This document shows positions 1-7,404 of a stretch of 22,758 nt of DNA, one piece after another. Location of the stretch: assembly GCA_035687895.1 (NCBI GenBank), contig DASRUE010000056.1, positions 1 through 22,758 on the forward strand, read 5' to 3'. Every line of letters begins with the position of its first letter. Positions within the stretch are counted from its first letter, which is position 1. Under the pieces are notes generated by a model that made no database searches, was not told where the DNA came from, and saw only the letters and a list, made by a program, of their open reading frames with translations. This stretch comes from JAERML01 sp035687895 (lineage in GTDB: Bacteria > Bacteroidota > Ignavibacteria > UBA10030 > UBA6906). The position numbers were made by a program, and so were the translations under genes.

Positions 1-36
1 GTCCAAAAAAGACTTACCCTATTGCTTTCCTTTTCC

Positions 37-101
37 ATTTCGTGTTATTCGTGCCTGCACGCCGGAGTGCGTTTTCGGCACGCAGGCGTGTCCATTCGTG
101 G
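37..101. repeat. TTCGTG-type intergenic repeat carrying an inserted palindromic unit
   Basis: Three TTCGTG copies (39-44, 48-53, 95-100) form a phrase that would read continuously if 54-87 were removed. The 34-bp insert begins CCTGC (54-58) and ends GCAGGC (82-87), so its ends are inverted repeats, and its interior is GC-rich. Flanking TTCGTG phrases of this style are common as dispersed intergenic repeats in bacterial genomes; that comparison is from general knowledge. The patch lies downstream of tRNA-Arg and overlaps no credible gene. Confidence 0.4.
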
Positions 102-124
102 ATAGCTTTTCGACTGGACCCTTG

Positions 125-197
125 TGCCCTCACGGGGACTCGAACCTCGATTCCAGGTTTAGGAAACCTGTGCTCTATCCTGTTGAGCTATGAGGGC
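125..197 (-). tRNA. tRNA-Arg (anticodon CCU)
   Basis: The minus strand folds as a 73-nt cloverleaf. The acceptor stem GCCCTCA pairs with TGAGGGC and the discriminator is A125. The D arm is GCTC/GAGC with GG in the loop. The anticodon stem CAGGT/ACCTG encloses loop TTCCTAA, giving anticodon CCT, which decodes AGG (Arg). The variable loop is four bases and the T loop is TTCGAGT. The T stem CGAGG/CCCCG has an A-C mismatch at its middle pair. CCA is not encoded, since CAAG follows the discriminator, so it would be added after transcription. Confidence 0.93.
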
Positions 198-205
198 GTG
201 GAACT

Positions 206-234
206 AAAATACAAAAAAAGGGGGAACGTTCAAA
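206..234 (-). promoter_or_regulatory. Putative sigma-70-type promoter for tRNA-Arg
   Basis: On the minus strand, TTTGAA (229-234) is separated by exactly 17 bp from TATTTT (206-211). This would start transcription at about 199, two or three bases before the mature tRNA 5' end at 197. The spacer contains a C5T7 tract that could also help end nadD transcription. Both hexamers are imperfect, so this rests on spacing and position. Confidence 0.35.
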
Positions 235-242
235 GCACGATT

Positions 243-821
243 TCAGAGATACAACCGATGGGCTCGGATGTACGCCTCGACTGTCTCCGGCACCAGATAG
301 CGGATCGATTTCCCTTCCTTCACGCGCCGACGAATCTCCCGCGATGAGATTCCGATGTCAGGCACCTCGCACATCGTCACTCTTCCCTTGATCGACGGGT
401 CGACGCCTGTCATGGTAAACTCCGGTCGCGACATAACAATGACCTCTGCCAGTTCCAGGAGACGACCGGGATCCTTCCAGGAGTGAAACTCGGCAAGATT
501 GTCCATCCCGATAAGGAGGTAAAAACGAGCGAGAGGATGGATGCTCTCCAAATCCTGCAATGTCTCAACGGTGTACGATACTCCACCTCGTGTGATCTCA
601 ACGTCGGAAAAACCAAATGCACTATTGCCACGAATTGCCAGCTTGACCATCTCCAGCCGATCTCGTGAACTCACAGGATCCGCGTGTTGTTTGTGGGGAG
701 ATATCTCGGAGGGAACAAAGAGAATTCTCTCCAGACCGAGACGCTCGCGGACGCACTCAGCAACAATCAGGTGTCCGTTGTGCGGTGGATTAAACGTGCC
801 CCCAAGTATGCCAAGGTTCAA
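243..821 (-). CDS. nadD: Nicotinate-nucleotide adenylyltransferase
   Basis: This 192-residue protein should transfer AMP from ATP to nicotinate mononucleotide, making deamido-NAD in cytosolic NAD synthesis. The nucleotidyltransferase signature GGTFNPPHNGH lies at about residues 7-17 and holds the HxGH catalytic motif. A C-terminal ISSREIR motif, which binds ATP phosphates, is also present. The length matches the NadD family. I chose the TTG at 821: GGAGGTGA stands just upstream, the domain begins at residue 3, and the TTGA overlaps the stop of the upstream gene. A longer frame to 893 would add 24 residues unlike NadD. The overlap implies translational coupling to the DUF2064-like gene. Confidence 0.95.
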   Translation of the reverse strand: MNLGILGGTFNPPHNGHLIVAECVRERLGLERILFVPSEISPHKQHADPVSSRDRLEMVKLAIRGNSAFGFSDVEITRGGVSYTVETLQDLESIHPLARFYLLIGMDNLAEFHSWKDPGRLLELAEVIVMSRPEFTMTGVDPSIKGRVTMCEVPDIGISSREIRRRVKEGKSIRYLVPETVEAYIRAHRLYL

Positions 822-1555
822 GTGTTCACCTCCGAAATGGCTCCGTGGTTTCGAAGACGCAACAGAAGCTCGTATGTATGTGGGGGATACCATTGCTTGA
901 GGAGAAGCGCACGCTCAATTTCATGCAAGAGATAGGAGAGGTCATTCATGCCGCCGATCTCCCGCACAGGCTTCATCACCATAACCAGGCCGTGGGTATC
1001 CGCAATGATTCTCATGAAATCCAACCCTTGTTCGGCGGGTTGTTCCAGCAGTTCGACGATTTCCGGGTGGCGGCTTTTCATTGCCACCCACATCAGGCAC
1101 CGGACCCCATCTCTTTGATGTCCTTCGCCAAACACGACAACTTCATCCTCCTGCCCAAGCAGCTCCACCCCCTGTTGCAGCGCAACGATGGGATAGAGCG
1201 GATTGTTACCAAGAATGAGTATTGTGGCACTTCCATCCCTGTTCTCGCCAGACAACCTAAGCGCCTCCGCAAAACGCTTATGGATTGGGAGCTCCTGCTG
1301 TGCGACAAGGTGAATACTATCCGGTAATGACATCAACCCCTCCATCGGGCTTGCGGGGGTCGTGTGAAGAACCGCATGCATGCCAAGCGATGCAGACCAG
1401 TGAACCGCGCTTTCGACTGCTATAGCATTGAAAAGGAGAGTGACCTCTTCTCTGAGGTTGGATGAAACAGTGGCCAACTCCGGCCAACGTAGATCGGATG
1501 GCGCGCAACAGAATAAAAGAAGGTTTCCCCTCGATGGATGAAGTCTGTGGGGCAT
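818..1555 (-). CDS. Divergent GT-A/DUF2064-like protein, probably lacking catalytic residues
   Basis: The 245-residue protein follows the plan of DUF2064 (TIGR04282) GT-A-fold proteins. It has an N-terminal strand NLLLFCCAP where the family has a hydrophobic strand followed by APxPGxxKTRL. In mid-protein, ILILGNNPL sits where family members have IGSDCP, followed by EVVVFGEGHQRDG where they have a DVVLGPxxDGGYY-type segment. The KTRL lysine/arginine, the GSDCP aspartate and the DGGYY motif are not conserved, so activity is doubtful. ATG at 1555 is preferred. An upstream in-frame TTG at 1576 lies inside a possible -10 box. The stop overlaps the nadD start. The family call rests on the aligned order of segments and is tentative. 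Confidence 0.5.
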   Translation of the reverse strand: MPHRLHPSRGNLLLFCCAPSDLRWPELATVSSNLREEVTLLFNAIAVESAVHWSASLGMHAVLHTTPASPMEGLMSLPDSIHLVAQQELPIHKRFAEALRLSGENRDGSATILILGNNPLYPIVALQQGVELLGQEDEVVVFGEGHQRDGVRCLMWVAMKSRHPEIVELLEQPAEQGLDFMRIIADTHGLVMVMKPVREIGGMNDLSYLLHEIERALLLKQWYPPHTYELLLRLRNHGAISEVNT

Positions 1556-1572
1556 ATGAGGAACGTGTGTCT

Positions 1573-1601
1573 CCAATACGATCTGGTTGTTAGTGAATCA
1601 A
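1573..1601 (-). promoter_or_regulatory. Possible promoter for the DUF2064-like/nadD pair
   Basis: On the minus strand, TTGATT (1596-1601) and TATTGG (1573-1578) are separated by 17 bp. They lie in the 138-nt gap between the last glycosyltransferase and the DUF2064-like gene, the widest internal gap in this part of the cluster. The -10 box is poor. Confidence 0.28.
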
Positions 1602-1693
1602 CGAGCGGCACCACCGAAGTCTCTTTCCTGAAGACATCCTCAGGAGCATGCGTATATGGGGACGTTGACGCGAGTGGACCACAGGAGTATTGT

Positions 1694-2698
1694 TTAGAGC
1701 AAAGCTCGAAATGATCGGTAGCGAATGCACCCACGTGCCAAGGAAACAAGATAAACAACCGGAAGCACCATGAACCCAAACGTCTCGTGCAGTTTATGCA
1801 GCATAATTGCCCTCCGCCCTTGATACCGATAACGAAACAACATCGAACAACCAAAGGCAAGCGCGATGATTGCCGGGAGAAATGCCGTCCTTGCCGAGAC
1901 CAATTCGAAAACGAGCCATGCAAGCAAGCCAACATACGTCAGCGCAAGAGCGTGATACGGGCGGCGCACAGTGATTCTCCCGACATCCTTCACTTCAATA
2001 AGCTGACGGAACAATAGCGGATGTTTCCTATATAGGAGCGGATCGAAGACATACCGTCGGACGTGACGGAAACACGACGACAGTGAAGTGAATTGTGGAG
2101 GGTGCTCCACAAGCACATCCATCCCGATTGCGGTGCGAAGCCCGGCAGCAAGGACCCGAAAACCGAAATCGGCATCCTCACGAAAATATAAGCGTGTCTT
2201 TGCATCATAGAACGCGGGGTCGTAACCACCAAGCCGGTCGAATACACCCTTTCTCACAAACAGATTACACGGGATAAACGAGGGACGCTGCGTTCGCTCA
2301 AACCGGCGGACATCCTTCCTGTTGTGCGCGTAAACAGTCCGACCTTCGAGCATGGCAAGCGACTTCGACTCGAGAAGCATCAGGCCATTTTTCAGCCAAT
2401 CCTCATCGACAATCACGTCATCCTCCGTAAATGCAATGTACTTCCCACGGACAACTGCAGCGCCCGCGTTTCTTGCTTGCGATGGGCCCGAGTTCTCGAT
2501 GCGGAGACAATTGAATGCAAACGCATGCGAACGCCGGTTCAGTTCCTCAGTTGTGCCATCCGTTGAGCCGTCATCAACAACGATGACTTCGAACCGATCC
2601 ATCTCCAATGATTGTCGCTCAAGCGAGCCGAGGCACTGCAGGAGCAATTGCTTGCGATTGTGTGTGGGGATGACTACGCTAATCCGAATGTCGCTCAT
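1694..2698 (-). CDS. GT2 family glycosyltransferase with C-terminal membrane segments
   Basis: This 334-residue enzyme should transfer a sugar from a nucleotide donor to a growing glycan at the inner face of the cytoplasmic membrane. The GT-A domain covers about residues 5-230. It has SVVIPTHNR at the start, the nucleotide-binding DDGSTDG at 42-48, EDD at 92-94 in the DxD metal position, and a REDADFGFR segment in the catalytic-base position. Two hydrophobic stretches at about residues 235-290 suggest membrane anchoring, and a third lies near the C-terminus. ATG at 2698 overlaps the upstream stop as ATGA. It is the last glycosyltransferase gene in the cluster. Donor and acceptor cannot be read from sequence. 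Confidence 0.9.
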   Translation of the reverse strand: MSDIRISVVIPTHNRKQLLLQCLGSLERQSLEMDRFEVIVVDDGSTDGTTEELNRRSHAFAFNCLRIENSGPSQARNAGAAVVRGKYIAFTEDDVIVDEDWLKNGLMLLESKSLAMLEGRTVYAHNRKDVRRFERTQRPSFIPCNLFVRKGVFDRLGGYDPAFYDAKTRLYFREDADFGFRVLAAGLRTAIGMDVLVEHPPQFTSLSSCFRHVRRYVFDPLLYRKHPLLFRQLIEVKDVGRITVRRPYHALALTYVGLLAWLVFELVSARTAFLPAIIALAFGCSMLFRYRYQGRRAIMLHKLHETFGFMVLPVVYLVSLARGCIRYRSFRALL

Positions 2699-3636
2699 GT
2701 TCCGGAGGTCCGCTGGAAGATGAGCGCGTACGTCTTACAATATCCACGAACGCTTGATAGTGCAGCTACGCGCAGATTCGGCTTCACGAGGACCACTCCC
2801 AACCAGGCAACAATGCGTACAAAGGAGCGAACTACGAGAATCAGTCGAACGACCATTGCCCGAACAAACGAATGATGTTTCCTGAAGAAGAGCAACAGAC
2901 TCCTGTGGTAATATATCAGACGAGTTTCGTTATACTGCCCGACCTTTCCACCTCCAAGATGCACAACCTCTGCCGACGGGACATACCACACGTGGCCGCC
3001 TGCCTTTTTCATTCTGAAGCACCAATCTGTTTCCTCAAAATACATAAAGAACTGCTCATCAAGTCCACCCACCTTCTCCAACACCTTGAACGGAACCATC
3101 AGACAGGCCCCTTGCACATAGTCCACGTGTCGGACCTGCGCAGGATCTTCATAGAGTTGTTTGTGTCGCCCGAACATACGTGAACGTGGAAACACGCGAT
3201 CAAGAAAGAATGCTTCAACAAGGATGTTCCAGATGCCCGGGAACGTTACACCTGTTCGCTGCCGGGTACCGTCCCGGTTGAACACTGCGGGTCCAGCCGC
3301 CCACGCGTCCGGGTTCCTGTCCATGAACCCTACCATCACGTCCAATGCGTCCGGGCGAAGAACGGTATCGGGGTTCAGCAGCAACGCGTAACGGCATTTT
3401 AGCGTGCGTAATGCCTGATTGTTCGCCGCAGCAAAACCCACGTTGTCTGCATTCAAGATCAGGTGCACCTCGGGGAATGTCGATTCGAGAAGAGTGACCG
3501 TCCCGTCGGTCGAGCCATTGTCTACCACTGTGATCGCAAAGGAACATCGCGGTGGTCTCTCCCGGATCGACTTCAGGCATGCGTCGATGTCATCTCGGCT
3601 GTTCCAACTGACAATGACGATGGCAAGGTCAACCAT
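2695..3636 (-). CDS. GT2 family glycosyltransferase, rhamnosyltransferase-like
   Basis: The 313-residue protein is a soluble or membrane-associated GT-A enzyme. VDNGSTDG lies at 38-45, NPDT at 88-91 fills the DxD position, and an FEETDWCFRMKKAG segment holds the base region. The VDNGS...NVGFAAANNQ...NPDT pattern is typical of WbbL-like rhamnosyltransferases, though substrate specificity within that group is not predictable. A hydrophobic, basic C-terminal stretch at about 255-285 may bind membrane. ATG at 3636 overlaps the upstream gene by 8 bp and the TGA overlaps the next ATG. It resembles the neighbours at 3629-4636 and 11289-12221. Confidence 0.9.
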   Translation of the reverse strand: MVDLAIVIVSWNSRDDIDACLKSIRERPPRCSFAITVVDNGSTDGTVTLLESTFPEVHLILNADNVGFAAANNQALRTLKCRYALLLNPDTVLRPDALDVMVGFMDRNPDAWAAGPAVFNRDGTRQRTGVTFPGIWNILVEAFFLDRVFPRSRMFGRHKQLYEDPAQVRHVDYVQGACLMVPFKVLEKVGGLDEQFFMYFEETDWCFRMKKAGGHVWYVPSAEVVHLGGGKVGQYNETRLIYYHRSLLLFFRKHHSFVRAMVVRLILVVRSFVRIVAWLGVVLVKPNLRVAALSSVRGYCKTYALIFQRTSGT

Positions 3637-4636
3637 GGTACGACAGTCCTACGGTCCGGGCATATAGTCTCGACATGCCGTTGACGAGGTTGGCTGCACG
3701 GGAGTCTCCATTGACAACCTCTGCACACATCAGCCGCATAATCTCGCTGTCACGGACCTTCCGAGAGTTTTGGAGCCTGCGTCGTTCAACGTTGATCCAG
3801 CCGACGTGCGTCATGAGCCACCAATATGATTTGAGAATCCCCCAGAACGATTTCCTTCCAACTACGATGCTTAGTGCTATTTTTACCAGAGCATCGATGC
3901 CAAAGTATGGCAGAAGAAGGATTAGAGTTCTCGCTTGATACATGAGGAGGCAATTCAACATTCTGTTCCGTTCCTGATAGAAAGTCACAAAGGCCGACGT
4001 GTGTTTCTTCGTGGTAACACTTCCCCGGTGAGAGACAATCGATGCCTGCGCCATTGCAGCTGAACGACCTTGTAGTCGCATCTTCCACGAGAGGTACACA
4101 TCCTCCTGATACAGGAAGTACTCATTCAGAAACGGGCTGCCAACATCTTCCTTTCTGAACATCAACGAGGCACCGCCTGCAAAGAATATTTCGGAGAGAT
4201 CGCTGAACACCCTCATGATGTTGTAGCCAAGATAGTTTACCGAGCCATTCATCTCGTAGTATTGAAGCGGGACTCCGTCGGTAATCACTTTTGATGTCAC
4301 CACGCCAATCGCGGGGTGTTTCATCATCTCGATCAGTGCACATAACCACTGGTCGTCCACCTCCGTGTCATTGTTCAGCAACACCACGTACCCGCCTTGC
4401 GCAACGCCCACTCCACGGTTATTTCCTTCAGCGAATCCGAGATTGTTCTCACATAGCACCAAGTGAACATCGGGAAAGGAATTCCTCACGAGATCCACAC
4501 TCCCATCCTTCGACGCATTATCCACAACGATCACCTCTATGGGACTGTATGCCTGAGCGTACACACTCCGGAGACAATTTTCCAGGAGGGCTTTCCCGTT
4601 GTAGTTGACGATGATGATACTGACCAGGTTATTCAT
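3629..4636 (-). CDS. GT2 family glycosyltransferase
   Basis: This is a 335-residue GT-A enzyme. It has SIIIVNYNG at the N-terminus, VDNASKDGS at 38-46, NNDT at 88-91 as the DxD motif, and YQEDVYLSWKM as the base segment. A hydrophobic stretch near 235-260 suggests membrane contact. I chose ATG at 4636: a GGTGG sequence lies 7 bp upstream and the domain starts at residue 5. An in-frame GTG at 4657, directly after the upstream TGA, would add seven residues. The stop overlaps the next gene by 8 bp, consistent with coupled translation. It is a paralogue of the next gene downstream. Substrate is unknown. Confidence 0.88.
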   Translation of the reverse strand: MNNLVSIIIVNYNGKALLENCLRSVYAQAYSPIEVIVVDNASKDGSVDLVRNSFPDVHLVLCENNLGFAEGNNRGVGVAQGGYVVLLNNDTEVDDQWLCALIEMMKHPAIGVVTSKVITDGVPLQYYEMNGSVNYLGYNIMRVFSDLSEIFFAGGASLMFRKEDVGSPFLNEYFLYQEDVYLSWKMRLQGRSAAMAQASIVSHRGSVTTKKHTSAFVTFYQERNRMLNCLLMYQARTLILLLPYFGIDALVKIALSIVVGRKSFWGILKSYWWLMTHVGWINVERRRLQNSRKVRDSEIMRLMCAEVVNGDSRAANLVNGMSRLYARTVGLSYHG

Positions 4637-4657
4637 TCTTGGACCACCAGGAATCAC

Positions 4658-5413
4658 TCACCAAGCGAACACAACAAACGAGCGTATGTCAGCCAAGCCC
4701 GAGAGATCAACTTTGAGCTTCCCCACCTGCAGCGGCTTCGTCCCTGGTTCAAGCCCGATCTTCCCCTTTCTGCGCCGTTCCTCCTTCATCTTTCTTCCGA
4801 CGTACGACTCGCTCTCTGTCGGACTCTCGATGATCAGCACCGATCGAAATTGTTTCTTCAATGCTTCTTCCAGTTCTTCGAATGTAAATTCATGCACATG
4901 GTACTTGCAGGATGTCCCCTCGCTTGCCGGCGAAAGTATTTCTTTGTTAGGCGCCGTCAGGAAGAGCACGCCACCTCGTTTGAGGACGCGACGAATCTGT
5001 GCAAGACTCTTATCCGGATCGGTGAGCTGTTGCAGCACCTCGATGCAAACCACAACATCGAACGAATCGTTCGGATAGGTAATATCGAGTGCATCCATCT
5101 CACGAAATTGCACCGACTCACCGGCATACTTTCTTTTCGAGTACGCCACCGCATCTGTCTCGCTATCGACTCCGTACACTGCTTTGGCACCCCGGACCGA
5201 GAGAGCGTGTGTTCCGTAACCTGTTCCGCACCCCAGATCCAGCACAGTCTTGCCGTTCACCAGTTGTCCAGCGCATTCGTAGAGCCGGACATGTTGGTCG
5301 AATTGCGCATCCGGGAACTCCGGAGAAACTCTTTCTCCCGAATGTCGGTATCGTCCGCTGGCCATCAGAAGCCCCTGCTTGCAAAGCCGCCACATTCTCT
5401 TCAAAGGATTCAT
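4658..5413 (-). CDS. Class I SAM-dependent methyltransferase (Methyltransf_11 type)
   Basis: The 251-residue protein has a Rossmann methyltransferase core. Motif I is VLDLGCGTGYG at 57-67, the acidic residue after strand 2 is in VYGVDSETD, and motif II falls in SFDVVVCIEVLQQL. A following LKRGGVLFLTAPN strand is typical of the family. In this setting a glycan methylation role is likely, either on a residue or as a chain-terminating cap, but this is inferred from context. ATG at 5413 was taken as the start. The frame stays open to a TTG at 5473, but that extension (rich in Cys and Trp) does not look like protein. The Shine-Dalgarno is weak at either start. A gap of 95 bp separates it from the upstream gene. 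Confidence 0.85.
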   Translation of the reverse strand: MNPLKRMWRLCKQGLLMASGRYRHSGERVSPEFPDAQFDQHVRLYECAGQLVNGKTVLDLGCGTGYGTHALSVRGAKAVYGVDSETDAVAYSKRKYAGESVQFREMDALDITYPNDSFDVVVCIEVLQQLTDPDKSLAQIRRVLKRGGVLFLTAPNKEILSPASEGTSCKYHVHEFTFEELEEALKKQFRSVLIIESPTESESYVGRKMKEERRRKGKIGLEPGTKPLQVGKLKVDLSGLADIRSFVVFAW

Positions 5414-5508
5414 ATGTTTATTCTTTGGTAGTTGTAGGGTTTCCTGAAAGAGACACCAGCAAGATTCCACCAAACAACATCATATGGCGGGTCCTTGTTC
5501 GGTGGCCG

Positions 5509-6531
5509 TTAGGAACTCATCAATGATCGAATTGAATCGGGAGGAGTCCATACCTTGAATTCCTTCCACCCCCCCCATCGTACCGATGTGTGCAAGAAGA
5601 GCCACTCCCGCATGCCCGCCACTTGCTCCTTCGAAAAGAGCAGCATGAGCACGAACCAACCCATCATTTTCACTTTTCCATGCCATCCTGACTCGGGCCA
5701 TTGAACGCGAAACACTCGGAGCCCCGCACCGAACGATTTTTTCATGAAGTATCCGATCGCCAGACGCTCTCTCAGGTAGTTCACTGCAGAGCGGAAGTCC
5801 TCCCGGTGGTCAAGTACTTTGGGATGGGTTGCGTACCGCTGGAGCACATCAATTTTTCGTTGCACGAGGAGAGATTCGTCGCTGGCCAGGGATGCAGGAG
5901 TGATTCGGTAAATGGCAAGCACCTCATCGAGATAGCCAAACTTCGCACCATTTTCCGCGATGTGTATCCAGCACTCCTGGTCCTCACCCTGATTGCCAAG
6001 CGATTGATCAAACCTCACGGAATCAAATACCTCTCTGCGAAAAAACCAGGAATGTGTCAACACTGCGAAGGTGATGTTCAACTCAAACAGAAGGGCAAGG
6101 AATGGGTCTTTTGCCGGCATCTGAGCTCGTAATCCCCGGACAAAGCCGCGGGAATGTTGATGACACACGTAGTCGGTGTAAACAGCTTCAGTCTCGGAAT
6201 GTTGTTTCAGATACGAGACACATGATTCAAACCTTCGCTCGGGAATAATATCGTCATCGTCAAGGAACTGAACGAACTTTCCGCGGCTGAGCTCCAAACC
6301 GACATTGCGCGCGGCAGCCACCCCAGCATTCGCTTGCCTGTGATATCGAAGACGTGAATCCTGAGATGCAAATCCGTCGAACAGCGAGCGTATATCGTCC
6401 GTGGACCCATCGTCCACAAGAATGCACTCCCAGTTTTGATACGTCTGCCATAAAACGCTCTTCAATGCTTGTCCAAGGTAATCCGCCCCATTATAGCTCG
6501 GGATAATGACCGATACCAGTCCTTCCTTCAT
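5509..6531 (-). CDS. GT2 family glycosyltransferase
   Basis: The 340-residue protein has an N-terminal GT-A domain: SVIIPSYNG, DDGSTDD at 40-46, and FLDDDDII around 90-96 as the metal-binding motif. The QGEDQECWIHIAENG segment holds the base region and is followed by YRITPASLAS. The last third is not conserved in an obvious way and has one modest hydrophobic stretch (GWFVLMLLF). ATG at 6531 is preceded by AGAGG in TAGAGGCTGATG, and the upstream stop is only 6 bp away. It belongs to the VDDGST/DDD subgroup, unlike the VDN/NDT paralogues in the same cluster. Substrate is unknown. Confidence 0.9.
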   Translation of the reverse strand: MKEGLVSVIIPSYNGADYLGQALKSVLWQTYQNWECILVDDGSTDDIRSLFDGFASQDSRLRYHRQANAGVAAARNVGLELSRGKFVQFLDDDDIIPERRFESCVSYLKQHSETEAVYTDYVCHQHSRGFVRGLRAQMPAKDPFLALLFELNITFAVLTHSWFFRREVFDSVRFDQSLGNQGEDQECWIHIAENGAKFGYLDEVLAIYRITPASLASDESLLVQRKIDVLQRYATHPKVLDHREDFRSAVNYLRERLAIGYFMKKSFGAGLRVFRVQWPESGWHGKVKMMGWFVLMLLFSKEQVAGMREWLFLHTSVRWGGWKEFKVWTPPDSIRSLMSS

Positions 6532-6537
6532 CAGCCT

Positions 6538-7404
6538 CTATCCAAAGATAAGTCTGGTGGTAACGCGGAACCCGTGTAGTGCAATCCGCATCATGTCGAG
6601 TGGCTCGCCCTGGTGATATGCGAGCCAGAGAAAGTATTTTGTCTGTTGCAACAGGACGCTGTGCAGAGCCTTTCTACCCAACGAATTGCGGGGCTCCATC
6701 AACCATCGACATGTTTCCTTGAACATCCCGACTCGATCAGAACTTATCGAGCCGTTGAGATTCGTCCTGTAATAGAGAACAGGTTTACCCAAAAACCCAA
6801 TCTTGAATTTCCCGGCAACCCTCACCCAGTAATCCCAATCGTGGATGTACTTCAAGTCTGTTCTCCATTCACCGACATCATGCACTACCGATGCTCGGAT
6901 GAGTACCGTAGAAGCAATGATGGCATTACCATTTAGCACCAGGTCTCCATGGTGTTCAATGAGGTCGTTGAACTCGCCTTCGTCCGTAAAACAACCGATG
7001 AGTTGATTGGTTTTCCTGCTCACCTCCATCATATATGCCTTGCCGAATACCATTCCCACTTCTCGATGACGGTTGAGGTAGTCAACCTCAGAGGCAATCA
7101 TATCGGGCATGAGGATATCGTCGGAGTCGAGTACCATGATGAATTCACCTGCGGCCTCGCGCAAACCGCGGTTCACAGCGGCACACTTGCCGGCATTGCG
7201 CTCGAGTCGTATCAGAAGGAGATTGAATTGAGCGTGCAGCCTTCCCCATTCTTCCACAACGGCAACTGTAGAATCCGCAGAGCCATCATCTACAACAATG
7301 CACTCGATCTCCCGGTATGTCTGCCGGGCAATGCTCTCAAGCGTCTCTGCAATAACGCCCGCTCTGTTGAATGCCGGTACGACTATGGTGACAAGCGAGT
7401 TCAT
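6538..7404 (-). CDS. GT2 family glycosyltransferase
   Basis: The 288-residue protein is almost entirely a GT-A domain. It has TIVVPAFNR, VDDGSADS at 38-45, LDSDDI at 92-97 as the DxD motif, and a HDWDYWVRVAGK segment in the catalytic-base position, followed by YRTN. It lacks a clear transmembrane helix, so it probably works as a peripheral cytoplasmic enzyme. ATG at 7404 directly follows the upstream TGA, which makes the start firm and suggests coupling. Donor sugar and linkage cannot be assigned. Confidence 0.9.
   Translation of the reverse strand: MNSLVTIVVPAFNRAGVIAETLESIARQTYREIECIVVDDGSADSTVAVVEEWGRLHAQFNLLLIRLERNAGKCAAVNRGLREAAGEFIMVLDSDDILMPDMIASEVDYLNRHREVGMVFGKAYMMEVSRKTNQLIGCFTDEGEFNDLIEHHGDLVLNGNAIIASTVLIRASVVHDVGEWRTDLKYIHDWDYWVRVAGKFKIGFLGKPVLYYRTNLNGSISSDRVGMFKETCRWLMEPRNSLGRKALHSVLLQQTKYFLWLAYHQGEPLDMMRIALHGFRVTTRLIFG

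Noticed and set aside
1..17. Possible terminator for tRNA-Arg at the left edge, a minus-strand T6 tract
   Set aside because: Only a three-base stem can be drawn around the tract and no GC-rich hairpin precedes it on the minus strand.
845..1327. A 160-codon plus-strand open frame opposite the DUF2064-like gene
   Set aside because: The minus-strand frame is preferred because it spans the whole interval, couples to nadD through a TTGA overlap, and has segment order matching a known fold.
1620..1660. Possible hairpin TCCTGA/TCAGGA downstream of the last glycosyltransferase
   Set aside because: The stem is six base pairs with an 8-base loop and no T-tract follows on the minus strand, so a terminator is not supported.
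4463..5431. A 322-codon plus-strand open frame
   Set aside because: It lies opposite the methyltransferase gene and the N-terminal part of the GT2 gene at 3629-4636. The minus-strand genes carry clear motifs and this frame has none.
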